A DNA stretch of 64,000 nt from Lachnospiraceae bacterium (GCA_022800815.1 JAAWRC010000003.1:1-64000); one strand, 5' to 3'. Counted from the stretch's first letter, positions 33,634 through 42,455 are shown. Program-made: numbers and translations. Notes: generated by a model from the letters alone, not told the origin.

Positions 33634-34431
33634 TCAAATGTAAACCGTTTCTGACATCTCTTTTCGATCTGCCACGACAATGTCAAAATCCGTCCCCCGG
33701 TAAGCGTTCTCCCCCTCGGTGATCTCCAGCCGCACCGTCTCGTAGGCCAGGTCCGCATAATTGTTTTCTTTAGACAGATGGCCCAAAATGGCTTTCTGGA
33801 AACCGTCGTGGAGGATTTCCCCCAAAAGCCGTCCGGCGCAGTCGTTGGATAAATGTCCGCTGTTCCCCATGATCCTCCGTTTCAGATAATAGGGATAAGG
33901 CCCCGTCTCCAGCATGCGGACGTCATGGTTCGCCTCCAGAAGAACTGCATCCAGTCCAAGGAGATGGTTGATGGTATACTGGCTGTAATTCCCAAGGTCC
34001 GTGACCACCGCCACCGAAGAACCGCCTGCGTCCACCCGGAAAGCGCAGGGATTGGCCGCATCGTGGCAGGTGGAGAAGGGCGTGATTGTCATGTCCCCGA
34101 TGCGAAACACCCCGTCCGGGAAGATCTCCCGGTGCAGCCCTCCGGGAAGCTCCCCGACGCTCCTTGACGAGAGAATCCCCTCGTAGGTCTCCCTGGTCGT
34201 GTAGATGGGGATCTCGTGCTTCTTGGAAAACACCCGGAGTCCCCCCACATGGTCGGAGTGCTCATGGGTGACCAGGATTCCCGAAAGCTCGCTTCCCTTG
34301 ATCCCGAGACCTGCAAGTCCCTCCTCAATCCGTTTGGTCGAGATCCCCGCATCGACCAGGATGTGGGTCGTGTCCGTACCTATGTAAATGCAGTTTCCGC
34401 TGCTTCCGCTGGCAATGCTCACAAGCCGCAT
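33634..34431 (-). CDS. walJ: Metallo-beta-lactamase-fold hydrolase, WalJ/YycJ type
   Basis: A 265-residue MBL-fold protein with 'SIASGSSGNCIYIG' at the N-terminus, the metal motif 'THEHSDHVGG' near residue 56, 'NPCAFRVD' and the late 'LGHLSKENNYADLAY'. These match WalJ/YycJ, a dinuclear-metal 5'-3' exonuclease-like family linked to DNA repair and, in Bacillus, to the WalRK operon. No walRK genes are here, so only the family assignment is firm. GGAAAAAGGA site. Confidence 0.9.
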   Translation of the reverse strand: MRLVSIASGSSGNCIYIGTDTTHILVDAGISTKRIEEGLAGLGIKGSELSGILVTHEHSDHVGGLRVFSKKHEIPIYTTRETYEGILSSRSVGELPGGLHREIFPDGVFRIGDMTITPFSTCHDAANPCAFRVDAGGSSVAVVTDLGNYSQYTINHLLGLDAVLLEANHDVRMLETGPYPYYLKRRIMGNSGHLSNDCAGRLLGEILHDGFQKAILGHLSKENNYADLAYETVRLEITEGENAYRGTDFDIVVADRKEMSETVYI

Positions 34432-34484
34432 GTCCTTTTTCCTCGTCTTTCTGCCGAATCTTTCCGCCTGTGCGGTTTCGTATG

Positions 34485-35171
34485 TTACCTCACGGACTCC
34501 CTGTGGTAATCCGTCACATCGCTGCCAAGTTCTTCATAGAGCCCCTTCACATCGATCTCACCCTTTCGGACTGCCAGAAGTTCTCGGTCCGTCACCCCGA
34601 TGAACTCCACGAATTCTACTCTTCCGTTTGGCGTCTCCATGACACCCAATTCCCGGTCCGGGACAGTGATAAAACCGGTGATGTTGGATTTCTGATTCAC
34701 GTCGATCCCATCCTTCTGCCCGCTGTAGAGATACTCATAGGGCAGAAACAGTTCTCCCTTCGTGAAAGTTAGCTTTGCGATGGACTGCAAAATCCCGCAG
34801 ATCCCCTTGAGTTCTGCCTCCCTATCCTCGTAAGGCTCCTGTTTCAGCTTAAAGGTAAACTCCATCCCATAGCCGCTGACCGCCGGGTCCTCACATTCCT
34901 TTTCATATAGTTCCGACAATCCATAGGTCACAAAATGCCAGTATTCCCCGCCGTCATAGACACTGACTCCGTCCAGAGGCCCGTCCCCTCCGAACCTCCA
35001 TTTGATCAGCGAGGCGAAGTGGTGACAGGGTTCCTTCTGATCCGGGTAGACCCTTGCGCAGGCCCTGTCGATCGCCTCCCAGCCGGGAGCGGAAAGCTCC
35101 GGAGCCTCTTTCTGTTTTCCCATATCCTTCTCTTTTTTTCTCCGATTCCATATGCCCATCTTCAAAATCAT
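34485..35171 (-). CDS. Suppressor-of-fused (SUFU) domain protein
   Basis: A 228-residue protein with the bacterial SUFU fold: 'APGWEAIDRACARVYPDQ', 'PLDGVSVYDGGEYWHFVTYG', 'LSELYEKECEDPAVSGYGME' and 'FTFKLKQ'. Bacterial SUFU proteins are often immunity proteins in polymorphic toxin systems, but no toxin gene is adjacent and this copy sits between coaE and walJ in a housekeeping run. Start uncertain: ATGs at 35171, 35159 and 35123 are possible; the conserved domain begins only after the third. Function unknown. Confidence 0.85.
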   Translation of the reverse strand: MILKMGIWNRRKKEKDMGKQKEAPELSAPGWEAIDRACARVYPDQKEPCHHFASLIKWRFGGDGPLDGVSVYDGGEYWHFVTYGLSELYEKECEDPAVSGYGMEFTFKLKQEPYEDREAELKGICGILQSIAKLTFTKGELFLPYEYLYSGQKDGIDVNQKSNITGFITVPDRELGVMETPNGRVEFVEFIGVTDRELLAVRKGEIDVKGLYEELGSDVTDYHRESVR

Positions 35172-35192
35172 CTCTTCAAATAGGTTTCACTC

Positions 35193-35801
35193 TCAGTCTT
35201 TTAACAATGCGCCGATCTGCCCCCGCACCTGCTCTATACTGCCATTATTATCAATGACGGCAGAAGCCCGGCTGCGAAGTTCCTGCTCCCCCATCTGGCT
35301 TTCCATCACTTTAAGGCACCGCTCCCTAGTATAGCCCCGGCTCTCCGTCAGGCGGCGGATCCGGGTCTCGTCAGAGGCGTACACATACCAGATCTCCCCA
35401 CAGATTTCCTCGTAACCGGCTTCGAAAAGGATCGCAGATTCCAGGACGGCAAGGCATTCCCCCCCGGCTGTCTCCCCGCCTTCCTCATTTTTCCACTCAA
35501 GCAGTCTGTCCTCGATCTCCCGCCGCACCGCCGGGTGAATGATTCCGTTCAGACGCTCCAGGGCCTCTCCGTCTCCAAAAACCTGCTCTGCGATCTTCCC
35601 CCGGTCAAGCCGCCCGTCCGCTCTGACCACGGCCTTCCCGAACATCTCTATGACCGGAGTAAAACAGGCTCCCTCCGGCTCCATCAGTTCTCTGCCGATT
35701 TCATCGGCTGGAAGAATTCTGGCCCCGTACTCGTCTCTCAGTATCCTCAGAACCGTACTTTTTCCGGCTCCGACCCCACCCGTCACACCGACCACCCTCA
35801 T
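35193..35801 (-). CDS. coaE: Dephospho-CoA kinase
   Basis: Last step of coenzyme A synthesis: phosphorylation of the 3'-hydroxyl of dephospho-CoA. The 202-residue protein has the P-loop GGVGAGKST (8-16), 'ILPADEIGRELMEPEG', 'LNGIIHPAVRREI' and the closing 'SQMGEQELRSRASAVIDN'. A strong GGGGAGGGG site precedes it. polA-coaE adjacency is common in Firmicutes; here the amidohydrolase gene is inserted between the two. Confidence 0.97.
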   Translation of the reverse strand: MRVVGVTGGVGAGKSTVLRILRDEYGARILPADEIGRELMEPEGACFTPVIEMFGKAVVRADGRLDRGKIAEQVFGDGEALERLNGIIHPAVRREIEDRLLEWKNEEGGETAGGECLAVLESAILFEAGYEEICGEIWYVYASDETRIRRLTESRGYTRERCLKVMESQMGEQELRSRASAVIDNNGSIEQVRGQIGALLKD

Positions 35802-35829
35802 TGTATGCCCCTCCCCGGAAGCCCTCCTT

Positions 35830-37437
35830 CTATTTACGCTCCGATACCTGCAAGGCCCTCCCGGCCGTTTTCAGCGCCTCTTTTCTGATCATCCCGCCGT
35901 CAAGCACCAATCTTCCGTTGATCCACACCTTCTCAATTCCGAAGGAACAGATCCGATCCGGCGTCGCCTGTCTGATCGAATCCTCGCAGAAAACGGTGAG
36001 GTCCGCAAAGTATCCTTCCTTCACGTAGCCTCTGCCCTCCAGCTGGAAGCGGTCCGCTATGGCGCCAGTCATTTTCCGGATGGCCGCCGGCAAAGGACAG
36101 CCCCTTCCAAGAAGCGCATCCCGGATGAACTTCGGATAGCAGTCATAAATGGCCGGATTCTGGATCCCGTGCTCTTCCACCCAGGCATCCGTCATATAAA
36201 AGCAATGATCATTGTTTTCAAATTCGCCGATGATTTCAGGCGTGGAGTAGGGGGACATGTTCACCCGCCCCTGAAACCTGCTTTTTTCGCAAAGCATCAA
36301 ATAAGCGTCCAGATCCTTTATACCCTCTTCTTTTGCAATCTGGTGAACGGTCTTTCCCTCATACCGTTCATGTCCCTCGCCAATATATGCAACCTCAATA
36401 TCATCGAAACCAAACCCCAGAAGCAGACTGGTCGCTTTAATCAGCAGAGAAAGCTTCAGCCTGTTGAAGGGCTTCTTTCTCTCAGAGACACTCATTCCCT
36501 GATACCAGGCCGGGAGGATCACCGTAATGACCGAAACTCCCATGCATTCATTATAAATGTCAAACCAAGCGTCCACTCCCTCCCTGCGGAGTGTCTCCAT
36601 AATCCGGACAAACTCATCCTTGTCCTTAAGAGAGCGTTTGCCCACGAAGATCGCATGAGAATACTGCAGCTTCAGATTTGTCCCCTTCGAAATCTCCACG
36701 AGCTCGTCGACAGCCCGAAGCAGGTGCGACCTTCCAAGAAGCTGCGGGTAAGCCATGGACACCGCCGAGTTGGCCCTTGGATGGACCGTCAGGGGGCGGT
36801 TGTATTTCACGCAAAGCTCCGCCACCTTTTTCAGCTCCTCCCGATCTGCATAGAGCCCTGGCTCATACATCAGCCCGACAGAAATTCCGGCTGCCCCCTG
36901 TTTCAGATTCTTTTCCAGAATCTCAAGCATCCGCCCCTCCTCTTCCGCCGTAAGCTTCCTGTTCGCAAAGCCGGATACCGCTGACCTGGCAGAGCAATGA
37001 CCAACCAGCGCCGCGATATTGCAAGGGCAGTTCCGGTCGATAGCCGAAAAAAGCTCTTCTATCGTCCCATATTTTCCCGTCGTATCCTGAAAGAAAAACA
37101 GGCCTCCCCCCAGTTTATCCGTATAAGGACACCCCTCCTCGAAGCCCGTCTCCGAGATCCCACAGTTACCAGTCACAAAGGTCGTGATCCCCTGCCGGAT
37201 AAACGGCTCAAAATAAGGAAGCGGATCCTTTTTGATGGCAAACCAATCATTGTGGGAATGACCGTCGATCCAGCCGGAAGAGACAGAATACCCTTCCAAG
37301 TCGATAATCCGATCGGCCTCATCTGAGATCATTTCCGCAACCCGCCGGATCCGATCGTCCTCGATCAAAATGTCCCCGGCAAAGGCATCTGCCCCCGTAC
37401 CGTCATAGATCATCCCATGTTTCAGCAATATCTTCAT
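35830..37437 (-). CDS. N-acyl-D-amino-acid deacylase-like amidohydrolase
   Basis: Predicted to hydrolyse N-acylated D-amino acids or related amides. Start at 37437 ('MKILLKHGMIYDGTG') with a GGAAGGAAG site, 535 residues. Metal-binding 'GHSHNDW' follows the first strand, then 'FVTGNCGISETG' as in D-aminoacylases, 'VGHCSARSAVSGF', and a late 'DLTVFCEDSI' of the small beta domain. Domains: short N-terminal beta, TIM-barrel amidohydrolase, C-terminal beta. Substrate cannot be read from sequence; D-hydantoin or isoaspartyl substrates remain possible. Its location between polA and coaE is unusual and is probably an insertion. Confidence 0.88.
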   Translation of the reverse strand: MKILLKHGMIYDGTGADAFAGDILIEDDRIRRVAEMISDEADRIIDLEGYSVSSGWIDGHSHNDWFAIKKDPLPYFEPFIRQGITTFVTGNCGISETGFEEGCPYTDKLGGGLFFFQDTTGKYGTIEELFSAIDRNCPCNIAALVGHCSARSAVSGFANRKLTAEEEGRMLEILEKNLKQGAAGISVGLMYEPGLYADREELKKVAELCVKYNRPLTVHPRANSAVSMAYPQLLGRSHLLRAVDELVEISKGTNLKLQYSHAIFVGKRSLKDKDEFVRIMETLRREGVDAWFDIYNECMGVSVITVILPAWYQGMSVSERKKPFNRLKLSLLIKATSLLLGFGFDDIEVAYIGEGHERYEGKTVHQIAKEEGIKDLDAYLMLCEKSRFQGRVNMSPYSTPEIIGEFENNDHCFYMTDAWVEEHGIQNPAIYDCYPKFIRDALLGRGCPLPAAIRKMTGAIADRFQLEGRGYVKEGYFADLTVFCEDSIRQATPDRICSFGIEKVWINGRLVLDGGMIRKEALKTAGRALQVSERK

Positions 37438-37463
37438 TGTTCTCTTCCTTCCCGCATAGGTGG

Positions 37464-40142
37464 TCACTTCGTCTCAAACCAGCTCTTCCCCACGTTCATG
37501 TCGATCTCTAAGGGCACGGAAAGCTTTGCCGCCCCGTCCATCTCCTCAAGGAGGATGGCCTTCACCTGCTCGATCTCGGAGAGGGCCGTCTCCACCAAAA
37601 GCTCGTCGTGGATCTGCAGGATCAGCCTGGAACTAAGCCCTTCCTTTTTCAGACGCCGGTCAACCCCCACCATGGCGATCTTCATGATGTCGGCCGCCGT
37701 CCCCTGGATGGGGCTGTTCATGGCCACCCGCTCCCCGAAATTCCTCTGCATAAAATTCGAAGAAAAAAGTTCCGGCACGGGGCGCCTGCGCCCGTAGAGG
37801 GTGGTCACGTATCCTTGCTCCTTCGCCTGGGCCACCAGCCCGTCCAAAAACACCTTGACCCCGGGATACGTCTCAAAATATTGGCCGATGTAATCCAGAG
37901 CCTCCTTCCGGCTGATGCTAAGGCCCTCGCTGAGGCCGAAAGCGCTGATGCCGTAGACGATTCCGAAATTCACCGCCTTGGCGTTGCGTCTCTGTAAGTC
38001 CGTGACTTCCTCAAAAGGCGCATGGAACACCTGTGAGGCCGTGATCCGGTGGATGTCCTGAGCCTGGTGATAAGCCTCGATCAGCCGCTCGTCCCCCGAC
38101 ATGTGGGCCAGAACCCGAAGCTCGATCTGGGAATAATCCGCATCCACGAACACAAAGCCCTCCTTCGGCACGAAGACCTTCCGAATTTCCCGACCCAGGG
38201 CCATGCGGACCGGAATGTTCTGAAGATTCGGTTCCGCACTGCTGATCCGCCCAGTCGCCGTGATGGTCTGGTTGAACTTCCCGTGGATCCGCCCGTCGGG
38301 GGAGATAAAGGCCACGAGCCCGTCCGCATAGGTGGACTTTAATTTGGCAAGCTGCCGGTATTCCAATATTTTCGCCACGAACGGGTGCTCCGGCGCCAGC
38401 TTATCCAGAACATCCGCCGACGTGGAATACCCGGTCTTCGTCTTCTTCCCGTAGGGAAGCTTAAGCTTCTCAAACAAAATCACCCCAAGCTGTTTCGGCG
38501 AATTGATGTTGAACGCCTCCCCGCACAGCTCGTAGATCTCCTGCTCCAGCCGATCGATCTGCACCTTCAGGATATCTCCGTAAACAGAGAGTGCCTCCCG
38601 CTCCACCCGGATCCCCTCCCGCTCCATATGGTATAAGCTGTAAATCAGGGGCATCTCGATATTCAGATAAAGCTCCCTCATCCCGGTCTCCTCCAGCTTT
38701 CTCATCAGAATGGGACCGGAAGCGAAAGCCGTGTAGGCCATGTAACAGAAACAGGCAAGGGCGGCCGCCGGGTTTTCCGACAGGGCGGTTCCGTATGACG
38801 CTTTTCCCAAGAGATCGCTCCTGGAAGGCACCGTCATCCCCAGGTATTCCCCCGCCAGCTCGTCATAGGTATAGCCGCTTTTCAGAGGATTTAAAAGATA
38901 TCCGGCCACCCCGGCATCGTAAAGTCCGTCCTGCTCCGGAAATTCCTCTCCCGCTAAAGTTCCCCGGGAGCTCTCCAGCAAAGGGAGCATCTCCTTCAAG
39001 TCCAGCGCCCAGATCTTTGCATGTTCCTTACAGAGCTCCGCCGCCTTCCCCGCCAGGTAAGTCCCGGTCATAAATCCGCCGGCCTCAATAAAATAGATGT
39101 CCTCCTCCCCGTAGGCCAGGGAAAGGCCGAACACCTCCCCCTCCCCGGCGATCAGCTGCATTCCGACCCGCTTTGCCGCCAGGGCTTCCTCAAAGACCCT
39201 TTCGGCGCCGGAAAGCTCGTCAATCAGGAGGAACTGCTCCTCCACTGCGTTTTTCGTCTGGTTTCCCGCCTCAAATCGTTTTAACAGACTCTTAAGCTCC
39301 AGCCGCTTCATGACCTCATAGGCCTCCGGCGTAAAAAGCTCCCCGACCTTCGCCGATTCCAGAGAAAACTCCACCGGGCAGTCCCGGTCGATGGTGGCCA
39401 AAACCTTCGAAAGCTCGGCCTGCTCCCTTCCCCCCTCTGCCGCCAGGGCCTTCTTCGCCCGCTCTGGTTTGACAGCCTCCAGATGCTCATAGACCGCCTC
39501 CAGACTGTGATACTCCCGAATCAGCGCATAAGCCGTCTTCTCCCCGATGCCCGCCACGCCTGGAATATTGTCGGATGAGTCCCCCATCAGTGCTTTCACG
39601 TCAATAAACTCCTTCGGCGTCACTCCAAGCTTCTCCACCACGTCCCGATCCAGATAATCCTCCACCGTGGTGGTTCCGCCCTTCGTCCTGGGAATCCGCA
39701 CTTTCGTCCGTTCGCCGGCAAGCTGTAAGAGATCCCGGTCCCCGGAAACAAGGACCACAGAGAGTCCTGCCGCCTCACACCTTGCCGAAAGAGTTCCCAA
39801 AATGTCATCCGCCTCGTACCCCGCAAGCTCAACCGCAGGAATCCCCATGGCCGAAAGGACCTCCTTGGTGATAGGCACCTGCTCGTGGAGCTCGTCCGGC
39901 ATCCCCTTCCTGGTCCCCTTGTAGGCCTCGTAAAGCCCGTGGCGGAAGGTGGGAGCCTTCACGTCAAAGGCCACTGCCAGATAATCCGGCTGCTCCTCGT
40001 CCAGAATCTTAAGCAGAATATTTAAAAAACCGTACACCGCATTGGTGTGGAGCCCCTCAAAATTGGTCATCCCCGCATGAATGCCGTAAAAAGCCCGGTT
40101 CAAAATGCTGTATCCGTCGATCAGTACAATCTTTTCTCCCAT
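37464..40142 (-). CDS. polA: DNA polymerase I (proofreading site apparently lost)
   Basis: Gap-filling and primer-removal polymerase, 892 residues. Residues about 1-290 are the 5'-3' nuclease ('KVRIPRTKGGTT', 'IDVKALMGDSSDNIPGVAG'). The middle region (about 310-480) has the exonuclease fold but not the DxE motif of active proofreaders: the strand reads 'MQLIAGEGEVFGLSLAYG'. The polymerase domain shows 'DYSQIELRVLAHMSGD' (motif A), 'RRNAKAVNFGIVYG' (motif B) and 'LQIHDELLVET' (motif C). Loss of proofreading is common in Firmicute Pol I. GGAAAGGAAG site. Confidence 0.98.
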   Translation of the reverse strand: MGEKIVLIDGYSILNRAFYGIHAGMTNFEGLHTNAVYGFLNILLKILDEEQPDYLAVAFDVKAPTFRHGLYEAYKGTRKGMPDELHEQVPITKEVLSAMGIPAVELAGYEADDILGTLSARCEAAGLSVVLVSGDRDLLQLAGERTKVRIPRTKGGTTTVEDYLDRDVVEKLGVTPKEFIDVKALMGDSSDNIPGVAGIGEKTAYALIREYHSLEAVYEHLEAVKPERAKKALAAEGGREQAELSKVLATIDRDCPVEFSLESAKVGELFTPEAYEVMKRLELKSLLKRFEAGNQTKNAVEEQFLLIDELSGAERVFEEALAAKRVGMQLIAGEGEVFGLSLAYGEEDIYFIEAGGFMTGTYLAGKAAELCKEHAKIWALDLKEMLPLLESSRGTLAGEEFPEQDGLYDAGVAGYLLNPLKSGYTYDELAGEYLGMTVPSRSDLLGKASYGTALSENPAAALACFCYMAYTAFASGPILMRKLEETGMRELYLNIEMPLIYSLYHMEREGIRVEREALSVYGDILKVQIDRLEQEIYELCGEAFNINSPKQLGVILFEKLKLPYGKKTKTGYSTSADVLDKLAPEHPFVAKILEYRQLAKLKSTYADGLVAFISPDGRIHGKFNQTITATGRISSAEPNLQNIPVRMALGREIRKVFVPKEGFVFVDADYSQIELRVLAHMSGDERLIEAYHQAQDIHRITASQVFHAPFEEVTDLQRRNAKAVNFGIVYGISAFGLSEGLSISRKEALDYIGQYFETYPGVKVFLDGLVAQAKEQGYVTTLYGRRRPVPELFSSNFMQRNFGERVAMNSPIQGTAADIMKIAMVGVDRRLKKEGLSSRLILQIHDELLVETALSEIEQVKAILLEEMDGAAKLSVPLEIDMNVGKSWFETK

Positions 40143-40202
40143 TATTCTTCCTTTCCCGCCTGCCCGGCCACGTCCCGTCCGGAAGCCGTCCGGGGACCCT
40201 TG

Positions 40203-40565
40203 TCATATCACGCCCAGATCGGCAAAAATCCTCAGCTGAAAAAGCACCGCAAAAAGCGTGCACCAGAAAGCCGTCGTATAAATCACGTAACGGAGCCCCT
40301 GCATAAAGTGTCTCCGGCGAATCAGCCGTTCCGAGTGCTCCAGCTCCTCCTCCAGCGCCCCGTCCAGGTCATAGAGCTCCCGGACCTCCTCGTCCTCGTG
40401 CTCCAGCTGCAGGATCCCGAGATACAGGGTATAATAAATATTTAATTCCTCCCTGCACTCACCGCAGGAGCGGACATGGGTCACAAACCCCTCCAGCTTA
40501 TCCGGCGGCAGGCTTCCGTCTATATAATCCGTGATCTGCGCCTGAATTTCCATACAGCGGTTCAT
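40203..40565 (-). CDS. Zinc-finger anti-sigma-like membrane protein
   Basis: A 120-residue protein with an N-terminal ZAS-type zinc finger: an early cysteine, 'ITDYIDGSLPPDKLEGFVTH' and the HxxxCxxC motif in 'HVRSCGEC', then an acidic helical stretch and one C-terminal membrane segment (about 90-112). This is the layout of membrane anti-sigma factors that hold an ECF sigma factor, but no sigma gene is next to it. The GGGAGG site abuts the first ATG (40571), so the second, 40565, is the likely start. An extended -10 box lies at 40599-40607. Confidence 0.8.
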   Translation of the reverse strand: MNRCMEIQAQITDYIDGSLPPDKLEGFVTHVRSCGECREELNIYYTLYLGILQLEHEDEEVRELYDLDGALEEELEHSERLIRRRHFMQGLRYVIYTTAFWCTLFAVLFQLRIFADLGVI

Positions 40566-40598
40566 GGACATCCTCCCTTACCCGTCAAAATCCTTTAT

Positions 40599-40607
40599 AG
40601 TATAGCA
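40599..40607 (-). promoter_or_regulatory. Extended -10 promoter of the anti-sigma-like gene
   Basis: On the minus strand TGCTATACT, an extended -10 box, lies about 34 bases before the start; no good -35 box is seen. Confidence 0.45.
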
Positions 40608-40655
40608 TGTTCCGGGGGAATTTAACAGTATAAATTGCATGTCGGTGAAATGAGC

Positions 40656-40760
40656 GAATGGCGGAAGAAAATCGGTTCTTTTATATGAGCCAGTCGGGGA
40701 ACACCGCCGGGTGCCCTCTTAAATAAAGCCTGAACGAAAAGAACCCATTTTCTCATGCGC
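40656..40760. repeat. Palindromic element D
   Basis: Imperfect palindrome of about 105 bp. AGAAAATCGGTTCTTTT (40666-40682) pairs with AAAAGAACCCATTTTCT (40737-40753) at 16 of 17 positions, with GCGG and GCGC outside. The end motif AAGAAA-nnn-GGTTCTTTT also occurs at the ends of element C (46062-46216). No coding potential seen. Confidence 0.7.
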
Positions 40761-40789
40761 CACTGCAATCTGGCAAACCGGGTGGCATG

Positions 40790-40820
40790 GGAAAGCGGCA
40801 GAGAGCTTCCCTGCCGCCAT
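40790..40820 (-). terminator. Hairpin after the coiled-coil gene
   Basis: On the minus strand GCGGCAG and CTGCCGC form a stem followed by TTTCCC, immediately after the stop codon at 40824. A short T-run makes it a plausible but weak terminator. Confidence 0.5.
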
Positions 40821-40823
40821 GGC

Positions 40824-41297
40824 TCACGCCAGCTTCTGTATTTTTTCTTCCTGCTCGGCCACCCTCTGTTTCAGGAAGGCCACTTCCGCCTCCAGGGCGT
40901 CCAACCGCTCCTCCTCTTTTGCGTACCGTTCTTCCTCTGCGGGACGATCGTCTCCCAGAAGGAGCATCTGGGGCACGACCACGTTTTCCACCTTTCGCTT
41001 CAGATACCGTACCTCCTCCTTTGCGTCCGACAGGTCGAACTTGAAGGTCACCATATCGATCTTAAAGATCCCCACGTCCGTCTTGAAGCCGGCCGTCTCC
41101 TCCTTCAATAGCTGGATATCTTCTTTTATCGGCTGTATCCTGGCGGTCTCCGAAAGCACCTGAGACATGTCGCATTTAAGCTCCGAGACATCCGCTCCAA
41201 GGCTTTCAAGCTCCGCCCTCATCGGCTGTAATTCTGACTTTAACTTATCCTCCAGAAGACCCGAAATGGCAAGCAGATCCTGGTTTGTCAAGGCCAT
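40824..41297 (-). CDS. Small coiled-coil protein of unknown function
   Basis: A 157-residue, highly charged protein with no recognised domain. It starts 'MALTNQDLLAISGLLEDKL' and shows heptad-like spacing of Leu/Ile/Val through most of its length, so an extended coiled coil is predicted, with one break near 'VVPQMLLLGDDRP' (about 107-120). No signal peptide or membrane segment. An AGGAGGTG site and its own promoter with TATAAT indicate a real, independently transcribed gene. Confidence 0.8.
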   Translation of the reverse strand: MALTNQDLLAISGLLEDKLKSELQPMRAELESLGADVSELKCDMSQVLSETARIQPIKEDIQLLKEETAGFKTDVGIFKIDMVTFKFDLSDAKEEVRYLKRKVENVVVPQMLLLGDDRPAEEERYAKEEERLDALEAEVAFLKQRVAEQEEKIQKLA

Positions 41298-41323
41298 CCT
41301 TACACCTCCTCGCTCTGGTCTCC

Positions 41324-41353
41324 ATTATACCATGGTCCAGGCGGGTTTGTCAG
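41324..41353 (-). promoter_or_regulatory. Promoter of the coiled-coil gene
   Basis: On the minus strand CTGACA (41348-41353) and an extended TGGTATAAT (-10 at 41324-41329) are 18 bp apart, 27 bases before the start codon. Confidence 0.75.
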
Positions 41354-41405
41354 CCGAATTTTTCCAAAATCCGACAAAAACAGATCTTGCCAGTCAACCT
41401 CTTCC

Positions 41406-42455
41406 CTAACGGACAAGGGCCGGATACTTTTCCTTGTTCCTGCGCTTGCACTCATACATGGCCGCGTCCGCCTGCTGAAGGATCTCGTCCAGAGTCCATT
41501 CATTGTCCTTCCCCTCGACCTCCACGATGCCGTAGCTGAAACTGCACTGGTATTCCCCATTGTCCACGGCCTGGAAGCTTTCCAGGATCTCCGCCATCTT
41601 CCGGTCGATGAGGTCCTTGATGCGGCCCGTGAGGACCAGGCAGAACTCGTCCCCTCCGGTCCTGGCGAAGGTATCGTCGTTTCGGAAATTGCTCCGAATC
41701 ACCTCCACGAAGGTCTGGATGTAAATATCCCCCTCCAGATGGCCGAAGGTGTCGTTGACATACTTTAAGCCGTCCAGATCCAGGTAGCAGAGGGTGGCCT
41801 CCCGCCGCTCCTTCAAAATGCCGTCCATGTATTCCTCGAAAAACAGGCGGTTCCGGATGCCGGTTCCCGGGTCCCGGTAAGCCTTGCTGGTCAGCGTATG
41901 GGCCATCTTCTTTTCATCGGTAACGTCCACCACGATATGTACGTGGGAATTCCTGTCCTTCCATTCCACCGGAAAGGAAGTGATGCGGTAGAAGGTCTCA
42001 TTCTCGCCCTCGACCTCCCACACGTTATACTGATCCACGCTGCCGTACTCCGCATCGTTCCACTCCAGAAGCTCCGACTGGAAGGAGAGCCGCTTCTTGC
42101 AGGTCTCACAGACTGCGTCTTTTCCGTCCTCCCCGTTCCGCCGCTTGTTGCAGTACAGGACCTCCTTGCTGTCCGTGTCCACCACCAGAAGCCATTCATT
42201 CCTCCGGCTGAGAAGTTCCACCAAGAGCTCGTTGTCATTCTCAATCAAGGCAGCATGCCGGTCGGTTCTGACCATTGCCTCCTTAAGAGCCGCCATCTGC
42301 TCCCCCATGCGGGAAAGGCTCTCGGACAGCCTCTTCAGGCTTTCGTCCGCAGAAAATCCCAGTTCCGGGAGAACTGCGGACGCATCTCCCGAAGCCAGCT
42401 TCTGCGCATAGTCCGCAAGCGCCGAAACCACCTGATGAAAATCGTTGTCACACAT
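41406..42455 (-). CDS. PAS-GGDEF diguanylate cyclase
   Basis: Predicted to make cyclic di-GMP from two GTP. The 349-residue protein has an N-terminal helical region (1-80), a PAS-like sensor (about 82-185) with three cysteines (C102, C116, C119), and a GGDEF domain from about 190. The active-site GGDEF is intact at 267-271, and the inhibitory RxxD site (R258-D261) lies five residues before it, so product inhibition is expected. The Cys group could bind metal or sense redox state. Soluble: no membrane segment. The ATG at 42455, with GGGAGGT about 10 bases before it, overlaps the end of the uridine kinase gene by eight bases. Confidence 0.92.
   Translation of the reverse strand: MCDNDFHQVVSALADYAQKLASGDASAVLPELGFSADESLKRLSESLSRMGEQMAALKEAMVRTDRHAALIENDNELLVELLSRRNEWLLVVDTDSKEVLYCNKRRNGEDGKDAVCETCKKRLSFQSELLEWNDAEYGSVDQYNVWEVEGENETFYRITSFPVEWKDRNSHVHIVVDVTDEKKMAHTLTSKAYRDPGTGIRNRLFFEEYMDGILKERREATLCYLDLDGLKYVNDTFGHLEGDIYIQTFVEVIRSNFRNDDTFARTGGDEFCLVLTGRIKDLIDRKMAEILESFQAVDNGEYQCSFSYGIVEVEGKDNEWTLDEILQQADAAMYECKRRNKEKYPALVR

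Noticed and set aside
34485-35171. Toxin-immunity locus around the SUFU gene
   Set aside because: No toxin, secretion or repeat gene is present within several kilobases; the neighbours are coaE and walJ.
40750-40823. GCCACTG...GGGAAAGC resembling part of a cobalamin riboswitch
   Set aside because: The other conserved blocks of the cobalamin aptamer are missing, the downstream plus strand has no gene, and the stretch is better explained by palindrome D and the hairpin after the coiled-coil gene.
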